Assembly (NCBI GenBank): GCA_050296935.1
Contig: JBNKRV010000092.1
Span: forward strand, 1-64,000
Direction of reading: 5' to 3'
Length of the DNA stretch: 64,000 bases
Source of the DNA: Saccharicrinis sp050296935
Lineage (GTDB): Bacteria > Bacteroidota > Bacteroidia > Bacteroidales > Marinilabiliaceae
Made by a program: the position numbers and the translations under genes. Shown one piece after another: positions 1-8,768 of the stretch (positions are counted from its first letter, which is position 1; every line of letters starts with the position of its first letter). The notes beneath the pieces were generated by a model. It was given only the letters and a program-made list of their open reading frames with translations. It was not told the origin of the DNA and ran no database searches.

Positions 1-134
1 TCATAGCTTTTCAGTAAATAATCGATTTACGGCTCTAAATTTTATCACCATAGCTCGCTATGTCTCAAAAATTTATATTGTAAATCAATCATTTACTGAA
101 ATTTGAGCTCGCTAATTTTAATCGAACTCAGGTT
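1..134 (-). mobile_element. MITE-like TIR element, copy 1 (cut by window edge)
   Basis: This is the reverse complement of the first half of the elements at 27738-27991 and 43760-44023. It ends at 134 with the terminal inverted repeat that reads TCGAACTCAGGTT. The other end lies outside the window. The near-palindrome CATAGCTCGCTATG and the AGTAAATnATTnATTTAC-like stretch seen in the other copies are present. No coding capacity is visible. Non-autonomous mobile element is an inference from the TIRs and the multiple copies. Confidence 0.75.
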
Positions 135-227
135 AATAGAAATAGTAAGTCATGGATGATGAATTCTAAAGAAAATTCGGTTATAAAATCATCCGAGTAA
201 TGATATAAAGTGATTATTCTCACAAAA

Positions 228-257
228 AAAGAGGGATTCCCGCAAGAATCCCTCTTT
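228..257 (-). terminator. Rho-independent terminator
   Basis: A perfect 12-bp stem (AAAGAGGGATTC / GAATCCCTCTTT) with a 6-base loop is followed on the minus strand by a T-run. It is the first terminator downstream of riboflavin synthase, though about 350 bp away. Confidence 0.7.
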
Positions 258-612
258 ATCATTCCGTACAATTAGTATCTGTAAAAAAACTTAAAACATA
301 TTACAAATGTATTATGCAATAAGAGTTTATGGATATATTTCAAATATCAGGGTTGCTTTTCCGCCTTCATGTAAAAACGCTACTAAAATCAGAGTTCAAA
401 GCATTAAGAAAGAAAAGCAGCTTGAATGCCGTGAGTTCTTTTCTTTCAGTGTGGGTGTCTGATTTTTAGATTTTCATGTCAGTGGCGGCTTTCTTTGTTA
501 ACTTTTTTCAGCTGTTGGAGAAAGTTAAAGCCCGTCGGCTTGAGAAAAAATGTTATGGTAATTGAAAATTTTTCTTATTCCTGATAATGGTGACTTCGCA
601 TAAGCATTCTTA
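258..612. other. Intergenic stretch with no recognisable gene
   Basis: Between the terminator at 228-257 and the stop of riboflavin synthase I see no credible reading frame, RNA gene or repeat. The sequence is AT-rich with a slightly more GC-rich patch around 480-540. Confidence 0.5.
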
Positions 613-1215
613 TTATTTTAACGCCATTATTCTACTTATATATTTGCCAAGTATATCAAATTCAAGATTCACAATGCTACCTTCTTTAATTTGGTGGAAG
701 TTTGTAAAATCATGAGTGTAAGGGATTATTGCAACAGAAAAGCGATCGTCTTTACTGTTTACAACAGTTAAACTTACTCCGTTAACCGTAACCGAACCTT
801 TTTCTACAGTCATATACCCCTGAGCAGCTTTCTCCTTGTCAATATCATACTGGAAAGTATAATACCAGCTACCATCTGCTTCTTTCACTTCCAGGCATTT
901 AGCAGTCTGATCAACATGTCCCTGTACAATATGTCCATCCAGACGGCCATTCATGATCATACTTCTTTCCAGGTTTACTTTATCACCCACCTTAAGTACA
1001 CCAAGATTCGATTTATCCAGTGTTTCCTGAATAGCAGTAACAGTATAAGTCTTGTCGGTCATTTTCACTACAGTCAGACAAACTCCGTTATGAGCGATAC
1101 TTTGGTCAATTTTTAATTCATCAACAAAAGAACATTCCATAGTAATGTGTAAGTTGCTTTTATCTTTTTCAAGTGCGGTAATAACGGCAGCTTCTTCAAC
1201 GATTCCTGAAAACAT
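613..1215 (-). CDS. ribE: Riboflavin synthase, alpha subunit
   Basis: Joins two 6,7-dimethyl-8-ribityllumazine molecules to make riboflavin in the cytoplasm. The 200-residue length is normal for the family. The protein starts with the classic MFSGIVE motif and consists of two similar lumazine-binding barrels. NGVCLTVV (about residues 43-50) in the first matches NGVSLTVV (about 144-151) in the second, and GHIVQGHVD (about 93-101) marks the junction. The start is the ATG directly before the MFSGIVE motif. A perfect TAnnTTTG promoter box lies about 40 bp upstream. No FMN riboswitch-like leader is visible in the short space before the divergent OsmC-like gene. Confidence 0.97.
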   Translation of the reverse strand: MFSGIVEEAAVITALEKDKSNLHITMECSFVDELKIDQSIAHNGVCLTVVKMTDKTYTVTAIQETLDKSNLGVLKVGDKVNLERSMIMNGRLDGHIVQGHVDQTAKCLEVKEADGSWYYTFQYDIDKEKAAQGYMTVEKGSVTVNGVSLTVVNSKDDRFSVAIIPYTHDFTNFHQIKEGSIVNLEFDILGKYISRIMALK

Positions 1216-1256
1216 ATTTTAGCTTTTTAAAATTAATCTGTTTGTTTTTGATCAAA

Positions 1257-1264
1257 CAAAATTA
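1257..1264 (-). promoter_or_regulatory. -7 box for riboflavin synthase
   Basis: On the minus strand the bases read TAATTTTG, a full match to the Bacteroidota -7 consensus TAnnTTTG, and lie about 42 bp before the ATG at 1215. No clear TTG -33 box was found at the usual spacing. Confidence 0.5.
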
Positions 1265-1365
1265 TAATAAATTAATGAGAAAACATTTTTGATGAAAATT
1301 ACATGATCAAATAGCTCATTTTTTTGTTTCTTTGATTGTTTAACGTATATAATTCGTATTGGGGC

Positions 1366-1773
1366 ATGAGTATCACAATTAAAACAAAGTATCTGGGAGG
1401 TTTAAGAACCAAAAATACACATCTGCAATCAGGATCGGAAATTATTACCGATGCACCTTGTGATAACAGGGGGAAAGGTGAAGCTTTTTCACCTACAGAT
1501 TTGTTATCTACAGCTTTAGGTAATTGTATAATGACCATCATGGGCATAAAAGCAATGGATAATAATATTGATATAGAAGGAACAGAACTGAATATTACAA
1601 AAATCATGGCCAGTGATCCCAGACGGGTGGCTGAGGTAATTATGGAGTTTAACTTTCCGGAAAAAGACTACACACCTGAAGAAATGAAAATGATTGAGAG
1701 TGTGGCAGGAACAAGTCCGGTTCCTTTAAGTGTACATCCGGATTTAAAACAAACCATAAAATTTAATTGGTAG
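1366..1773 (+). CDS. OsmC/Ohr family protein lacking the second CPV cysteine
   Basis: OsmC-fold proteins are small cytoplasmic dimers; many are thiol peroxidases using two cysteines. The family pattern is clear: FSPTDLLSTALGNC (first cysteine) and a C-terminal PLSVHPDLKQ. Where many relatives have CPV, this protein has SPV, so the second, resolving cysteine appears replaced by serine. Peroxidase activity may therefore be lost or changed (inference). The frame is open from a TTG at 1336, but the ATG at 1366 gives the usual family N-terminus (MSITIKTKYLGG), so I start there (135 residues). The gene is followed after only 12 bp by an SDR gene on the same strand, suggesting a two-gene operon. Confidence 0.9.
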   Translation: MSITIKTKYLGGLRTKNTHLQSGSEIITDAPCDNRGKGEAFSPTDLLSTALGNCIMTIMGIKAMDNNIDIEGTELNITKIMASDPRRVAEVIMEFNFPEKDYTPEEMKMIESVAGTSPVPLSVHPDLKQTIKFNW

Positions 1774-1785
1774 AAAAGTAATTGT

Positions 1786-2796
1786 ATGATTTTAGTTACC
1801 GGGGGTACAGGCTTAGTAGGGGCGCATCTTTTATATCATCTTATCAGCAAAGGAGCAGTTGTACGTGCTTTAAAGCGTAAGACATCAGATATTAATAAAA
1901 CAAAGTTTGTTTTTCATTTTTATGGTAATGAGGCAGCATCTCTTTTCGATAAAATTGAATGGGTGGATGGAGATATAATGGATCCGTACTCTCTGGAAGA
2001 AGCAATGGAGAATGTGGATGTTGTATATCATACAGCTGCTTTAGTATCTTTTAATCCTTCGCTAAAAGATGAAATTCTTCGTGTAAATGAAGAAGGAACA
2101 GCTAATCTGGTAAATATTTGTGTGGAAAAGAATGTCAGGAAAATATGCTTTGTGAGTTCGATTGCCACGCTTGGCAATTCTAAAAATGGGGAAACAATAG
2201 ATGAGTTTTCCTACTGGCAGGGAGGACGAAATCATTCAGCTTATAGTATTAGTAAATTTCGTGCAGAGATGGAAGTTTGGCGAGCTACCAAAGAAGGTTT
2301 GAAGGCGGTAATTGTAAATCCATCCGTTATTGTCGGTCCCGGTAACTGGAATGATGGAAGTGCCAGAATAATAAAGACCATTTATAAAGGGTTGAAATTT
2401 TATACGCCTGGAGGCACTGGTTTTGTAGATGTAAGAGATGTGGTTAAAGCCATGGTTTCATTAACAGAAAGCGATGTTTCTAATGAACGTTTTATATTGA
2501 ATGGGGCTAATTTATCATACCATTCATTTTTTAATATGGTAGCAGAGGCATTAAAAGTAAAAGCCCCTTCCATTCAGGCAGGTAAACTATTGGTTGAATT
2601 AGCCTGGAGATATGAGAAATTACGCTATTTATTATTTGGCAGTGATCCGGTAATTACAAGAGACTCTGCCCGTACTTCGTTGAAAACTACAAACTATTCC
2701 GGCGATTTTATACGAAATAATATTGAGTTTGAATACACTCCATTTAATCAGACAATTAGTGATACAGCCAATTACTTTTTAGATACGGATAAGTAA
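1786..2796 (+). CDS. NAD(P)-dependent epimerase/dehydratase (extended SDR)
   Basis: Extended short-chain dehydrogenase/reductase of 336 residues. The N-terminus carries the Rossmann motif GGTGLVGAHL (about residues 6-15). The SSIATLG stretch (about 125-131) supplies the active-site serine region, and YSISK (about 154-158) is the catalytic YxxxK. The sequence resembles the dihydroflavonol-reductase/3-beta-HSD-like branch, whose bacterial substrates are mostly unknown, so no substrate is assigned. It begins 12 bp after the OsmC-like gene and is probably cotranscribed with it. Downstream it converges with the DUF502 gene. Confidence 0.93.
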   Translation: MILVTGGTGLVGAHLLYHLISKGAVVRALKRKTSDINKTKFVFHFYGNEAASLFDKIEWVDGDIMDPYSLEEAMENVDVVYHTAALVSFNPSLKDEILRVNEEGTANLVNICVEKNVRKICFVSSIATLGNSKNGETIDEFSYWQGGRNHSAYSISKFRAEMEVWRATKEGLKAVIVNPSVIVGPGNWNDGSARIIKTIYKGLKFYTPGGTGFVDVRDVVKAMVSLTESDVSNERFILNGANLSYHSFFNMVAEALKVKAPSIQAGKLLVELAWRYEKLRYLLFGSDPVITRDSARTSLKTTNYSGDFIRNNIEFEYTPFNQTISDTANYFLDTDK

Positions 2797-2876
2797 AAAG
2801 AGTATAAGGATGTTTGAGTATTTTAAGATATTTTATTTGCTTAGAAAAGCGTATTTGTACATTTTTAATCAGAGTC

Positions 2877-3461
2877 TTAACTATTTATTTTTGAAACTCC
2901 TCCGGAGACTATGAATTTCATAATGTCAGCAGCATTGGCATCAATGGATGATATTCTTTCTTTAGGTACCAGATATAACTCTCCAAGCATCCCATAAGAA
3001 CTAGGAAGGTATACAGCTACCTTATCTTCAATTCCAATGTCAGATAGAGATTCAGATGTCACAAATCCAAGTCGGTTTAAAACCCCGGCTTCATCTAATT
3101 TTACAATTACAGGTGTGTTAAACTTCTTTTCGCCTCCCACAAAAGCCGACATTAAATCTTTCACAGATGAATAAATCATTTTAATCAATGGTGCTTTTTT
3201 CATTACCTTATCATAGGCTTCAGATATGGGGGAGGAAATCAGTTTTTGACCAATAAAGCCAATTAAAGTAATTAAAACCAATATGATAACCAGACCAACC
3301 CCGGGGAAGTTATACTTAGCCAGAAATCCCTTTTGAAAAAAATCCCGATCCATTAATAATCCATCTGTCCAAAGAATAGCCATTGAAATAACATAAATGG
3401 TCACTGCTAACGGAACTATATAAAGGAGTCCTTGAAAAAAGAATCTGACAAGTTTTTTCAT
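2877..3461 (-). CDS. DUF502 family membrane protein
   Basis: A 194-residue inner-membrane protein of the DUF502 family; function unknown. The N-terminus (MKKLVRFFFQGLLYIVPLAVTI) starts a first membrane span at about residues 8-29. A second span lies at about 50-72. The family stretch PLIKMIYSSVKDL follows at about 90-102, where the soluble C-terminal domain begins. The start is the first ATG; no better one exists downstream. It converges with the SDR gene and is separated by about 170 bp from the MmcQ/YjbR gene upstream. Confidence 0.9.
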   Translation of the reverse strand: MKKLVRFFFQGLLYIVPLAVTIYVISMAILWTDGLLMDRDFFQKGFLAKYNFPGVGLVIILVLITLIGFIGQKLISSPISEAYDKVMKKAPLIKMIYSSVKDLMSAFVGGEKKFNTPVIVKLDEAGVLNRLGFVTSESLSDIGIEDKVAVYLPSSYGMLGELYLVPKERISSIDANAADIMKFIVSGGVSKINS

Positions 3462-3630
3462 AAAAACATTAATTTGTAATGAGTTGATTGTTAATTGAAA
3501 ATAAGAAAACGTTTTTTTGAGTGGTTACTGCATAAAATATTTTCAACAACAAAGTTAAAACAAATTGTGAGATACCAGCTTATTGCTGTTCGATTCCACC
3601 ATACCTCTCAAGTATGATATTTAGAGGGAA

Positions 3631-3984
3631 CTAGCTATTCTGAAGTTCCTCTTTTTGTTTTTTTGTGAGTTTTGAAATCACTAAATCATAGGAATGGTCA
3701 ATCATCTCTTTAATAAAATCAGGTTTTAGTCTTCCATCAATTTTAACAGTATTCCAATGCTTTTTATTCATATGCCAACCCGGTAGAATGGCTTCATATT
3801 CCTCTCGTAGTTCGATAGCCCTTTCCGGATCACATTTTAAGTTAATAGATAAGTCACCATCCAGGTTCGTTAGCGCATACATTTTTCCAGACACCTTAAA
3901 AACAAGTGTTACATCGTCAAAGGGAAATTCTTCAGTTGTTCCTTTTTTCGAGAGACAGTGTGATCTTAATTCCTCAATATTCAT
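3631..3984 (-). CDS. MmcQ/YjbR family DNA-binding-fold protein
   Basis: A 117-residue protein of the MmcQ/YjbR (CyaY-like fold) family. Typical features are the N-terminal FPFDDVTLVFKV, the central MYALTNLDG, a KCDPERA motif near residues 50-56 and GWHMNKKHWNTV near 69-80. Family members are small cytoplasmic proteins; a DNA-binding role has been proposed from structure, but the cellular function is not established. The gene starts only 10 bp after the stop of yraN on the same strand, so the two are likely one transcript. Confidence 0.92.
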   Translation of the reverse strand: MNIEELRSHCLSKKGTTEEFPFDDVTLVFKVSGKMYALTNLDGDLSINLKCDPERAIELREEYEAILPGWHMNKKHWNTVKIDGRLKPDFIKEMIDHSYDLVISKLTKKQKEELQNS

Positions 3985-3994
3985 GTTTTAAAAA

Positions 3995-4360
3995 TTAATT
4001 TACAGGAGGGTAAAAGGCTTCTTTGATATGATCTATTTTCCAGTTTATTCCATCGGGGATGACTGAAATTACATCAAACCGGACTTCCATATCTAAATCA
4101 TTTTCAAGGATAAAAGCTTCAGTGGCATCCACCAGAAAACGAATTTTTGCATTAGTGATAGCTTCTTCCGGATGTTCCCAATCTTCAGTGCTTCTGGTTT
4201 TTATTTCAGCAATAATCAGAGTATCTTCCTTTGTTGCTATTAAATCAATCTCTTTATGATTATAGGTCCAGTTTCGTTCCAATATATTGTATCCCTTATC
4301 TGCTAAATAAGAAGCAGCTCTTGCTTCACCTTCTTTTCCTAGTTCGTTATGTTCGGCCAT
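3995..4360 (-). CDS. YraN / UPF0102 family nuclease-fold protein
   Basis: A 121-residue protein of the YraN (UPF0102) family, which has a Holliday-junction-resolvase-like endonuclease fold. The N-terminus LGKEGEARAASYL is the family signature. EIDLI (about 36-40) and IIAEIKTRS (about 49-57) supply the D...ExK residues expected of a PD-(D/E)xK nuclease. Function in cells is unknown. It leads a likely two-gene unit with the MmcQ/YjbR gene (10 bp gap). The LD-carboxypeptidase gene lies upstream on the same strand across a 76-bp gap. Confidence 0.93.
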   Translation of the reverse strand: MAEHNELGKEGEARAASYLADKGYNILERNWTYNHKEIDLIATKEDTLIIAEIKTRSTEDWEHPEEAITNAKIRFLVDATEAFILENDLDMEVRFDVISVIPDGINWKIDHIKEAFYPPVN

Positions 4361-4436
4361 TTTGGTTTGATTTTTAAGAATGAAAATACAATTTAATGTT
4401 AATCTTACAAAATTAGAATGCAGTTTGAAATAACAG

Positions 4437-5339
4437 TTATATTGAAAGTATACTTACTTTATCATTTTCAACATGAAGTTTAATTTCATCACCTAATATC
4501 AAGGGATAATTAGTCTCAATATGACCAGCAGGAAAGTTGAATGCAACCGGATAGTTATATTCAGCTACACTTTTAAATATTATTTCTTCGATAGTCTCTC
4601 CAAAAGGTGTTTCATTATCTTTCATGTCAGTAAATTGCCCAACGACTAATCCGGATAATTTTTCTAAAATACCACCTAATTTTAAATTATACATCACCCT
4701 GTCAAGATGGTACAGGTATTCAGAAAGATCTTCAATGAACAGTATTTTACCCCGCGGGTCAAAGTCAAATTCAGTACCGCGTAGCGCATGTAAAATAGAT
4801 AAATTTCCTCCTATTAAAGTACCTGTTGTATTGCCTGTTCTGTTAAATGGATACGGGTTTATCACATATTCAGGTCTTTCACCTTCCAGAAATGAAAATA
4901 AGATTTCAATGTCTATGCCAGAGGGAGTGTAGTTGAGAAAACTTTTACACATAGGGCCGTGAATGCTGGCAATTCCAAGTTTTTGAATGGCTGCATGCAA
5001 AACCGTTATATCACTAAAGCCAATTACCCATTTGGGATTTTGTTTAAATTTTGAAAAATTAATATCATCAATAATGCGGATGGTTCCGTAGCCTCCCCGT
5101 GTACACAGAATGGCTTTAATATTTTCATCATCCAACATAATCTGTAAGTCTTCCTGTCTGCTTTTATCAGATGATGAAAAATTATGGTTATGGCTGTTAA
5201 CATGTTGACCAATTGCAACTTTGTAGCCCAGGTTTTCAATGCGTTGCTGAGCCTGGTTGATGGTGTTTTGATCCATGCGACCCGCCGGAGCCACAATTCC
5301 AATTGTATCACCTTTATGTATTGAGGGTGGAAATATCAT
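4437..5339 (-). CDS. LD-carboxypeptidase (peptidase family S66)
   Basis: A 300-residue S66 serine peptidase. Family members cut the L,D-bond of tetrapeptides during murein recycling, or related substrates such as microcin C. The N-terminal IGIVAPAGRM matches the family. The nucleophile should be Ser109 in GFSDIT. The catalytic Glu/His pair is likely in FIEDLSEYLYHLDRV (about 200-214) and AGHIETNYPL (near 272-281). There is no signal peptide, which fits a cytoplasmic recycling enzyme. It is divergent from metG. Confidence 0.93.
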   Translation of the reverse strand: MIFPPSIHKGDTIGIVAPAGRMDQNTINQAQQRIENLGYKVAIGQHVNSHNHNFSSSDKSRQEDLQIMLDDENIKAILCTRGGYGTIRIIDDINFSKFKQNPKWVIGFSDITVLHAAIQKLGIASIHGPMCKSFLNYTPSGIDIEILFSFLEGERPEYVINPYPFNRTGNTTGTLIGGNLSILHALRGTEFDFDPRGKILFIEDLSEYLYHLDRVMYNLKLGGILEKLSGLVVGQFTDMKDNETPFGETIEEIIFKSVAEYNYPVAFNFPAGHIETNYPLILGDEIKLHVENDKVSILSI

Positions 5340-5389
5340 GTTGATTTATATTATTAAAAATCAAATCTACAAAATATTCTCATTTTCCT

Positions 5390-5397
5390 TATCTTTG
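5390..5397 (+). promoter_or_regulatory. -7 box for metG
   Basis: TATCTTTG matches the Bacteroidota -7 consensus TAnnTTTG exactly. It lies in the divergent gap between the LD-carboxypeptidase gene and metG, about 84 bp before the metG ATG, implying a 5' leader of roughly 75 bases. Confidence 0.5.
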
Positions 5398-5480
5398 CGC
5401 CATTAACGATTTATTAATACATAATCCGAGCTATTATTCTGGTCGGATTTTATTTTATACATGCATTAATTGCTAAATAA

Positions 5481-7517
5481 ATGGATAATTATAAAAGAAC
5501 ACTTGTTACCACCGCCTTGCCATATGCAAATGGACCTGTACATATCGGACACCTTGCCGGTGTTTATGTTCCTGCTGATATTTATGTAAGATACCTGCGA
5601 ATGAAGGGTGAGGATGTATTGTTGATTGGTGGGTCTGATGAACACGGTGTTCCTATTACTTTAAAAGCAAAAAACGAAGGTGTAACTCCACAGGATATTG
5701 TGGATAGGTATCATGGTATCATTAAAAAATCGTTTGAGGATTTTGGAATCACCTTTGATGTATATTCCAGAACGACTACAGAAACGCATTACAAAACGGC
5801 ATCTGAATTTTTTAAAACCCTCTATGAAAAAGGAGAGTTTATTGAAAAGGAGTCTGATCAGTATTATGATGATGAAGCCAAGCAATTTCTGGCCGATCGA
5901 TATATAACCGGAACTTGTCCGCATTGCGGAAATGATGGAGCTTATGGAGATCAATGTGAAAGCTGCGGTACTTCATTGAATGCCACCGATTTAAAAAATC
6001 CGGTTTCGGTAATTTCAGGTAGTGTGCCTGTTGTTAAAAAAACGAAGCACTGGTATTTACCATTGGATAAACATGAACCATTTCTTAAAAAATGGATTCT
6101 GGAGGATCATAAAGAATGGAAAGCCAATGTATACGGGCAATGTAAATCATGGATTGATCAAGGCTTACAGCCACGTGCAGTAAGTCGTGATTTGGATTGG
6201 GGTGTTCCTGTTCCTGTAGAAGGAGCTGATGGTAAAGTATTGTATGTATGGTTTGATGCCCCTATTGGTTATATCTCTGCAACAAAAGAATTAACTCCTG
6301 AGTGGGAAAAATACTGGAAAGATAAAGAAAGCAGATTGCTTCATTTTATTGGTAAGGATAACATTGTATTTCATTGTATTGTATTTCCATCGATGCTAAA
6401 AGCAGAAGGGACATATAGTTTGCCTGAAAATGTACCTGCAAATGAGTTTCTGAATCTTGAAGGAGATAAAATATCAACGTCACGTAACTGGGCAGTTTGG
6501 TTGCACGAATACCTTGAAGATTTTGAGAATCAACAAGATGTTTTACGTTATGTGTTGGCTGCAAATGCGCCTGAGACAAAGGATAATGATTTTACATGGA
6601 AAGATTTTCAGGCCCGAAATAATAATGAGCTGGTAGCTATATTAGGGAATTTTGTGAATCGTGCAATTGTACTTACACATAAATATTATGATGGCAAAAC
6701 TCCTGAAATGGGCAGTGTGGTTGAGGAATTTGATAAAGCTTGTTTATCAGAAATTGCAGAAATAGTAAAGAAAGTTCAGGCAAGCCTTGATCATTTCCGT
6801 TTTCGTGAGGCCATTAAAGAAATGATGAACATGGCTCGTTTGGGTAATAAGTATCTTGCAGATACAGAGCCCTGGAAGTTGATTAAAACGGATGAAGAAA
6901 GAGTGAAAACAATCATGTTTGTTTCACTTCAGATTACAGCCAATCTATCTGTTCTTATGGAACCATTTTTGCCATTTAGTGCAAATAAGTTACAGAGCAT
7001 GCTTAATTTACATGGCTGTACCTGGGAAGATTTGGGAAGAACAGATTTATTGGAGCCCGGTCATATGGTGAATAAACCGGAATTATTATTTGCTAAAATT
7101 GAAGATGAAGCCATTCAAAAACAATTAGATAAACTTGAGGCCACCAAAACAGCAAATGATGTAGCTGCAAAAACGGTTGAACCTGCAAAAGAGAATATCA
7201 GTTTTGATGAATTTTCAAAAATGGATATTCGGATCGGAACTATTCTTGAAGCAGAAAAAGTAGCGAAAACAAAAAAACTGCTAAAACTGGTTATTGATAC
7301 TGGTATTGATAAAAGAACTGTAGTTTCCGGAATAGCTGAGTTTTTTAATCCTGATGAAATAGTAGGAAAGCAAGTGAGTATTCTGGTAAATCTAGCACCA
7401 AGAAAAATCAGAGGCATAGAATCACAAGGAATGATATTGATGGGAGAGAATGCTGATGGAGAATTAGTATTTATACAGCCTTCTAAATCAATTAAACCAG
7501 GTAGTGGAGTGCGTTAA
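5481..7517 (+). CDS. metG: Methionyl-tRNA synthetase with C-terminal tRNA-binding domain
   Basis: Charges tRNA-Met with methionine in the cytoplasm. The 678-residue protein has the class I HIGH motif at about residues 22-25 (PVHIGHL). A zinc-binding knuckle follows at about 146-163 (CPHCG...CESC). The KMSKS-equivalent loop is KISTSRNW near 333-340. From about residue 570 a second domain (FDEFSKMDIRIGTILEAEKV) is the EMAP-II/Trbp111-like tRNA-binding and dimerisation domain common in long bacterial MetRS. A short low-complexity linker (AKTVEPAKEN) separates the two parts. Start: the only ATG close to the conserved TTALPYANG. The stop is followed by a strong hairpin shared with the convergent SPOR gene. 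Confidence 0.98.
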   Translation: MDNYKRTLVTTALPYANGPVHIGHLAGVYVPADIYVRYLRMKGEDVLLIGGSDEHGVPITLKAKNEGVTPQDIVDRYHGIIKKSFEDFGITFDVYSRTTTETHYKTASEFFKTLYEKGEFIEKESDQYYDDEAKQFLADRYITGTCPHCGNDGAYGDQCESCGTSLNATDLKNPVSVISGSVPVVKKTKHWYLPLDKHEPFLKKWILEDHKEWKANVYGQCKSWIDQGLQPRAVSRDLDWGVPVPVEGADGKVLYVWFDAPIGYISATKELTPEWEKYWKDKESRLLHFIGKDNIVFHCIVFPSMLKAEGTYSLPENVPANEFLNLEGDKISTSRNWAVWLHEYLEDFENQQDVLRYVLAANAPETKDNDFTWKDFQARNNNELVAILGNFVNRAIVLTHKYYDGKTPEMGSVVEEFDKACLSEIAEIVKKVQASLDHFRFREAIKEMMNMARLGNKYLADTEPWKLIKTDEERVKTIMFVSLQITANLSVLMEPFLPFSANKLQSMLNLHGCTWEDLGRTDLLEPGHMVNKPELLFAKIEDEAIQKQLDKLEATKTANDVAAKTVEPAKENISFDEFSKMDIRIGTILEAEKVAKTKKLLKLVIDTGIDKRTVVSGIAEFFNPDEIVGKQVSILVNLAPRKIRGIESQGMILMGENADGELVFIQPSKSIKPGSGVR

Positions 7518-7559
7518 GATAAAGGAGTTTTCAACTTAGGAAATTCAATTGTACATTAG

Positions 7560-7586
7560 AAAGGCTGCTCAAATTGAGCAGCCTTT
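7560..7586. terminator. Bidirectional terminator between metG and the HU/SPOR gene
   Basis: Near-perfect hairpin AAAGGCTGCTCAA / TTGAGCAGCCTTT between convergent genes. The core stem AAAGGCTGCTCA is identical to that of the terminator at 49552-49581. Confidence 0.75.
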
Positions 7587-7609
7587 ACCTTTATCGTCGA
7601 ATGCGAATT

Positions 7610-8548
7610 TTATTTTGTCAGTAACCAGACCGATTTAAATCCATATTTATTTCTGAATTCCTTCAGAGCAACAACAGCTTCATTCTTGTTTGTAAATGCA
7701 GCTAATGAAACCCGGTATCTTCCTTTGTTACTGTTAAGTATATCAATGTTTTCAAAGCCTTTTTTCTGCATTCTGTTAACAAATTCTTCAGCAGGTTTTC
7801 TTAATTTGAAGCTGCCCCCAATAATGAAAAAATTATTTTCAATAGGCGTATTGGTTTTCAATATCTGTTTTGAAACAGTTGCTTGTTCTGCTTCAATCTC
7901 CGGGGTATTTGTTGAATGTATAGTAACTGGAACATTTAAAACAGGAATATCATTTCCGGTAAATAAACTGGTAAATGAACTTTGTTGTTGTTGCTGGTAG
8001 TTAATGTTTGGAGTTACAAATAACAATCCTACAATTAAAGCTACGCTGGCAGCAATTTGTCTGACACTTTTTGAATGTAGTGTTTGTCTGACCAAATGTC
8101 TGGTGTTGTCTTTTTGTTCTATTTCCTGTTCAAGCGTATTAAAATGAAATGTAGATAAGCCAAATGAATCTATTGAAAAAGAATGATCTTTATTTGATAC
8201 AAACATAGTATTACCTAAAGTATCAGCTTTTAAAATACCAACATTATCAATCTTCAATTCCTCCCCACGGGACATCTGGAATTTGAGAATGTTGACATGC
8301 TTTAAAATCTTATCCTGACAATCTTCATAGCTTATTCCCTCACATTTTGCGATATGATTAATCAGTAGGCCATCATTGTATGATAAGCTTCTGTTAAATC
8401 CAATCTCACGAACCGGAGGATTAAAAATTCCTGTTTCCTCATTAATATGTGCGGCAATATTATTCGCAACGAACCCTCCCAGATTGGGAACGATTACGCA
8501 ATCGTATTGATAAAGTAATTCCGATATATGTTTTTCCAGATTAAGCAT
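7610..8548 (-). CDS. HU-CCDC81 and SPOR domain protein
   Basis: Bacteroidota-specific envelope protein. Residues 1-140 (from MLNLEKHISELLYQYD) form paired HU-like CCDC81 domains, with VPNLGGFVAN and the FNRSL.YNDGLL motif clearly visible. A single membrane span follows at about 164-181, then a linker. A C-terminal SPOR domain (about 240-312, starting FFIIGGSF) would bind denuded peptidoglycan glycan strands. It is therefore an inner-membrane protein with the HU-like part in the cytoplasm and SPOR in the periplasm, probably linked to cell division (inference). The frame is open upstream to 8599, but the start at 8548 matches the family, and a -7 box lies directly before it. Confidence 0.92.
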   Translation of the reverse strand: MLNLEKHISELLYQYDCVIVPNLGGFVANNIAAHINEETGIFNPPVREIGFNRSLSYNDGLLINHIAKCEGISYEDCQDKILKHVNILKFQMSRGEELKIDNVGILKADTLGNTMFVSNKDHSFSIDSFGLSTFHFNTLEQEIEQKDNTRHLVRQTLHSKSVRQIAASVALIVGLLFVTPNINYQQQQQSSFTSLFTGNDIPVLNVPVTIHSTNTPEIEAEQATVSKQILKTNTPIENNFFIIGGSFKLRKPAEEFVNRMQKKGFENIDILNSNKGRYRVSLAAFTNKNEAVVALKEFRNKYGFKSVWLLTK

Positions 8549-8552
8549 AGTA

Positions 8553-8560
8553 CAAAAATA
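8553..8560 (-). promoter_or_regulatory. -7 box for the HU/SPOR gene
   Basis: On the minus strand the bases read TATTTTTG, an exact TAnnTTTG match, ending only 4 bases before the ATG at 8548. If this is the promoter, transcription would begin at or next to the start codon, giving a leaderless or almost leaderless mRNA. It also argues against the longer upstream start. Confidence 0.4.
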
Positions 8561-8768
8561 ATAAAAAAATAGATGAATGTACATAGTGGTTTTAAACACG
8601 TGTTGATAAGATGTTGAAAACTAGATAAAACCGACTAGTACCTACTGGTTTATTATATTTATTAACAGGCAATTAACGGATTAATTTTAATGTGTGTAAT
8701 TTGAATTGGTCAGGATTTTATTATTTTTACATACTCAAAATAATTATACGTTAAATTTTATATATCAT

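Noticed and set aside
1216..1365. FMN riboswitch upstream of riboflavin synthase
   Set aside because: The space before the gene is short and lacks the conserved RFN-element segments.
3580..3605. tRNA-like TTCGATTCC T-loop
   Set aside because: GTTCGATTC is present, but the flanking bases cannot pair as a T-stem and no acceptor, D or anticodon arm can be drawn.
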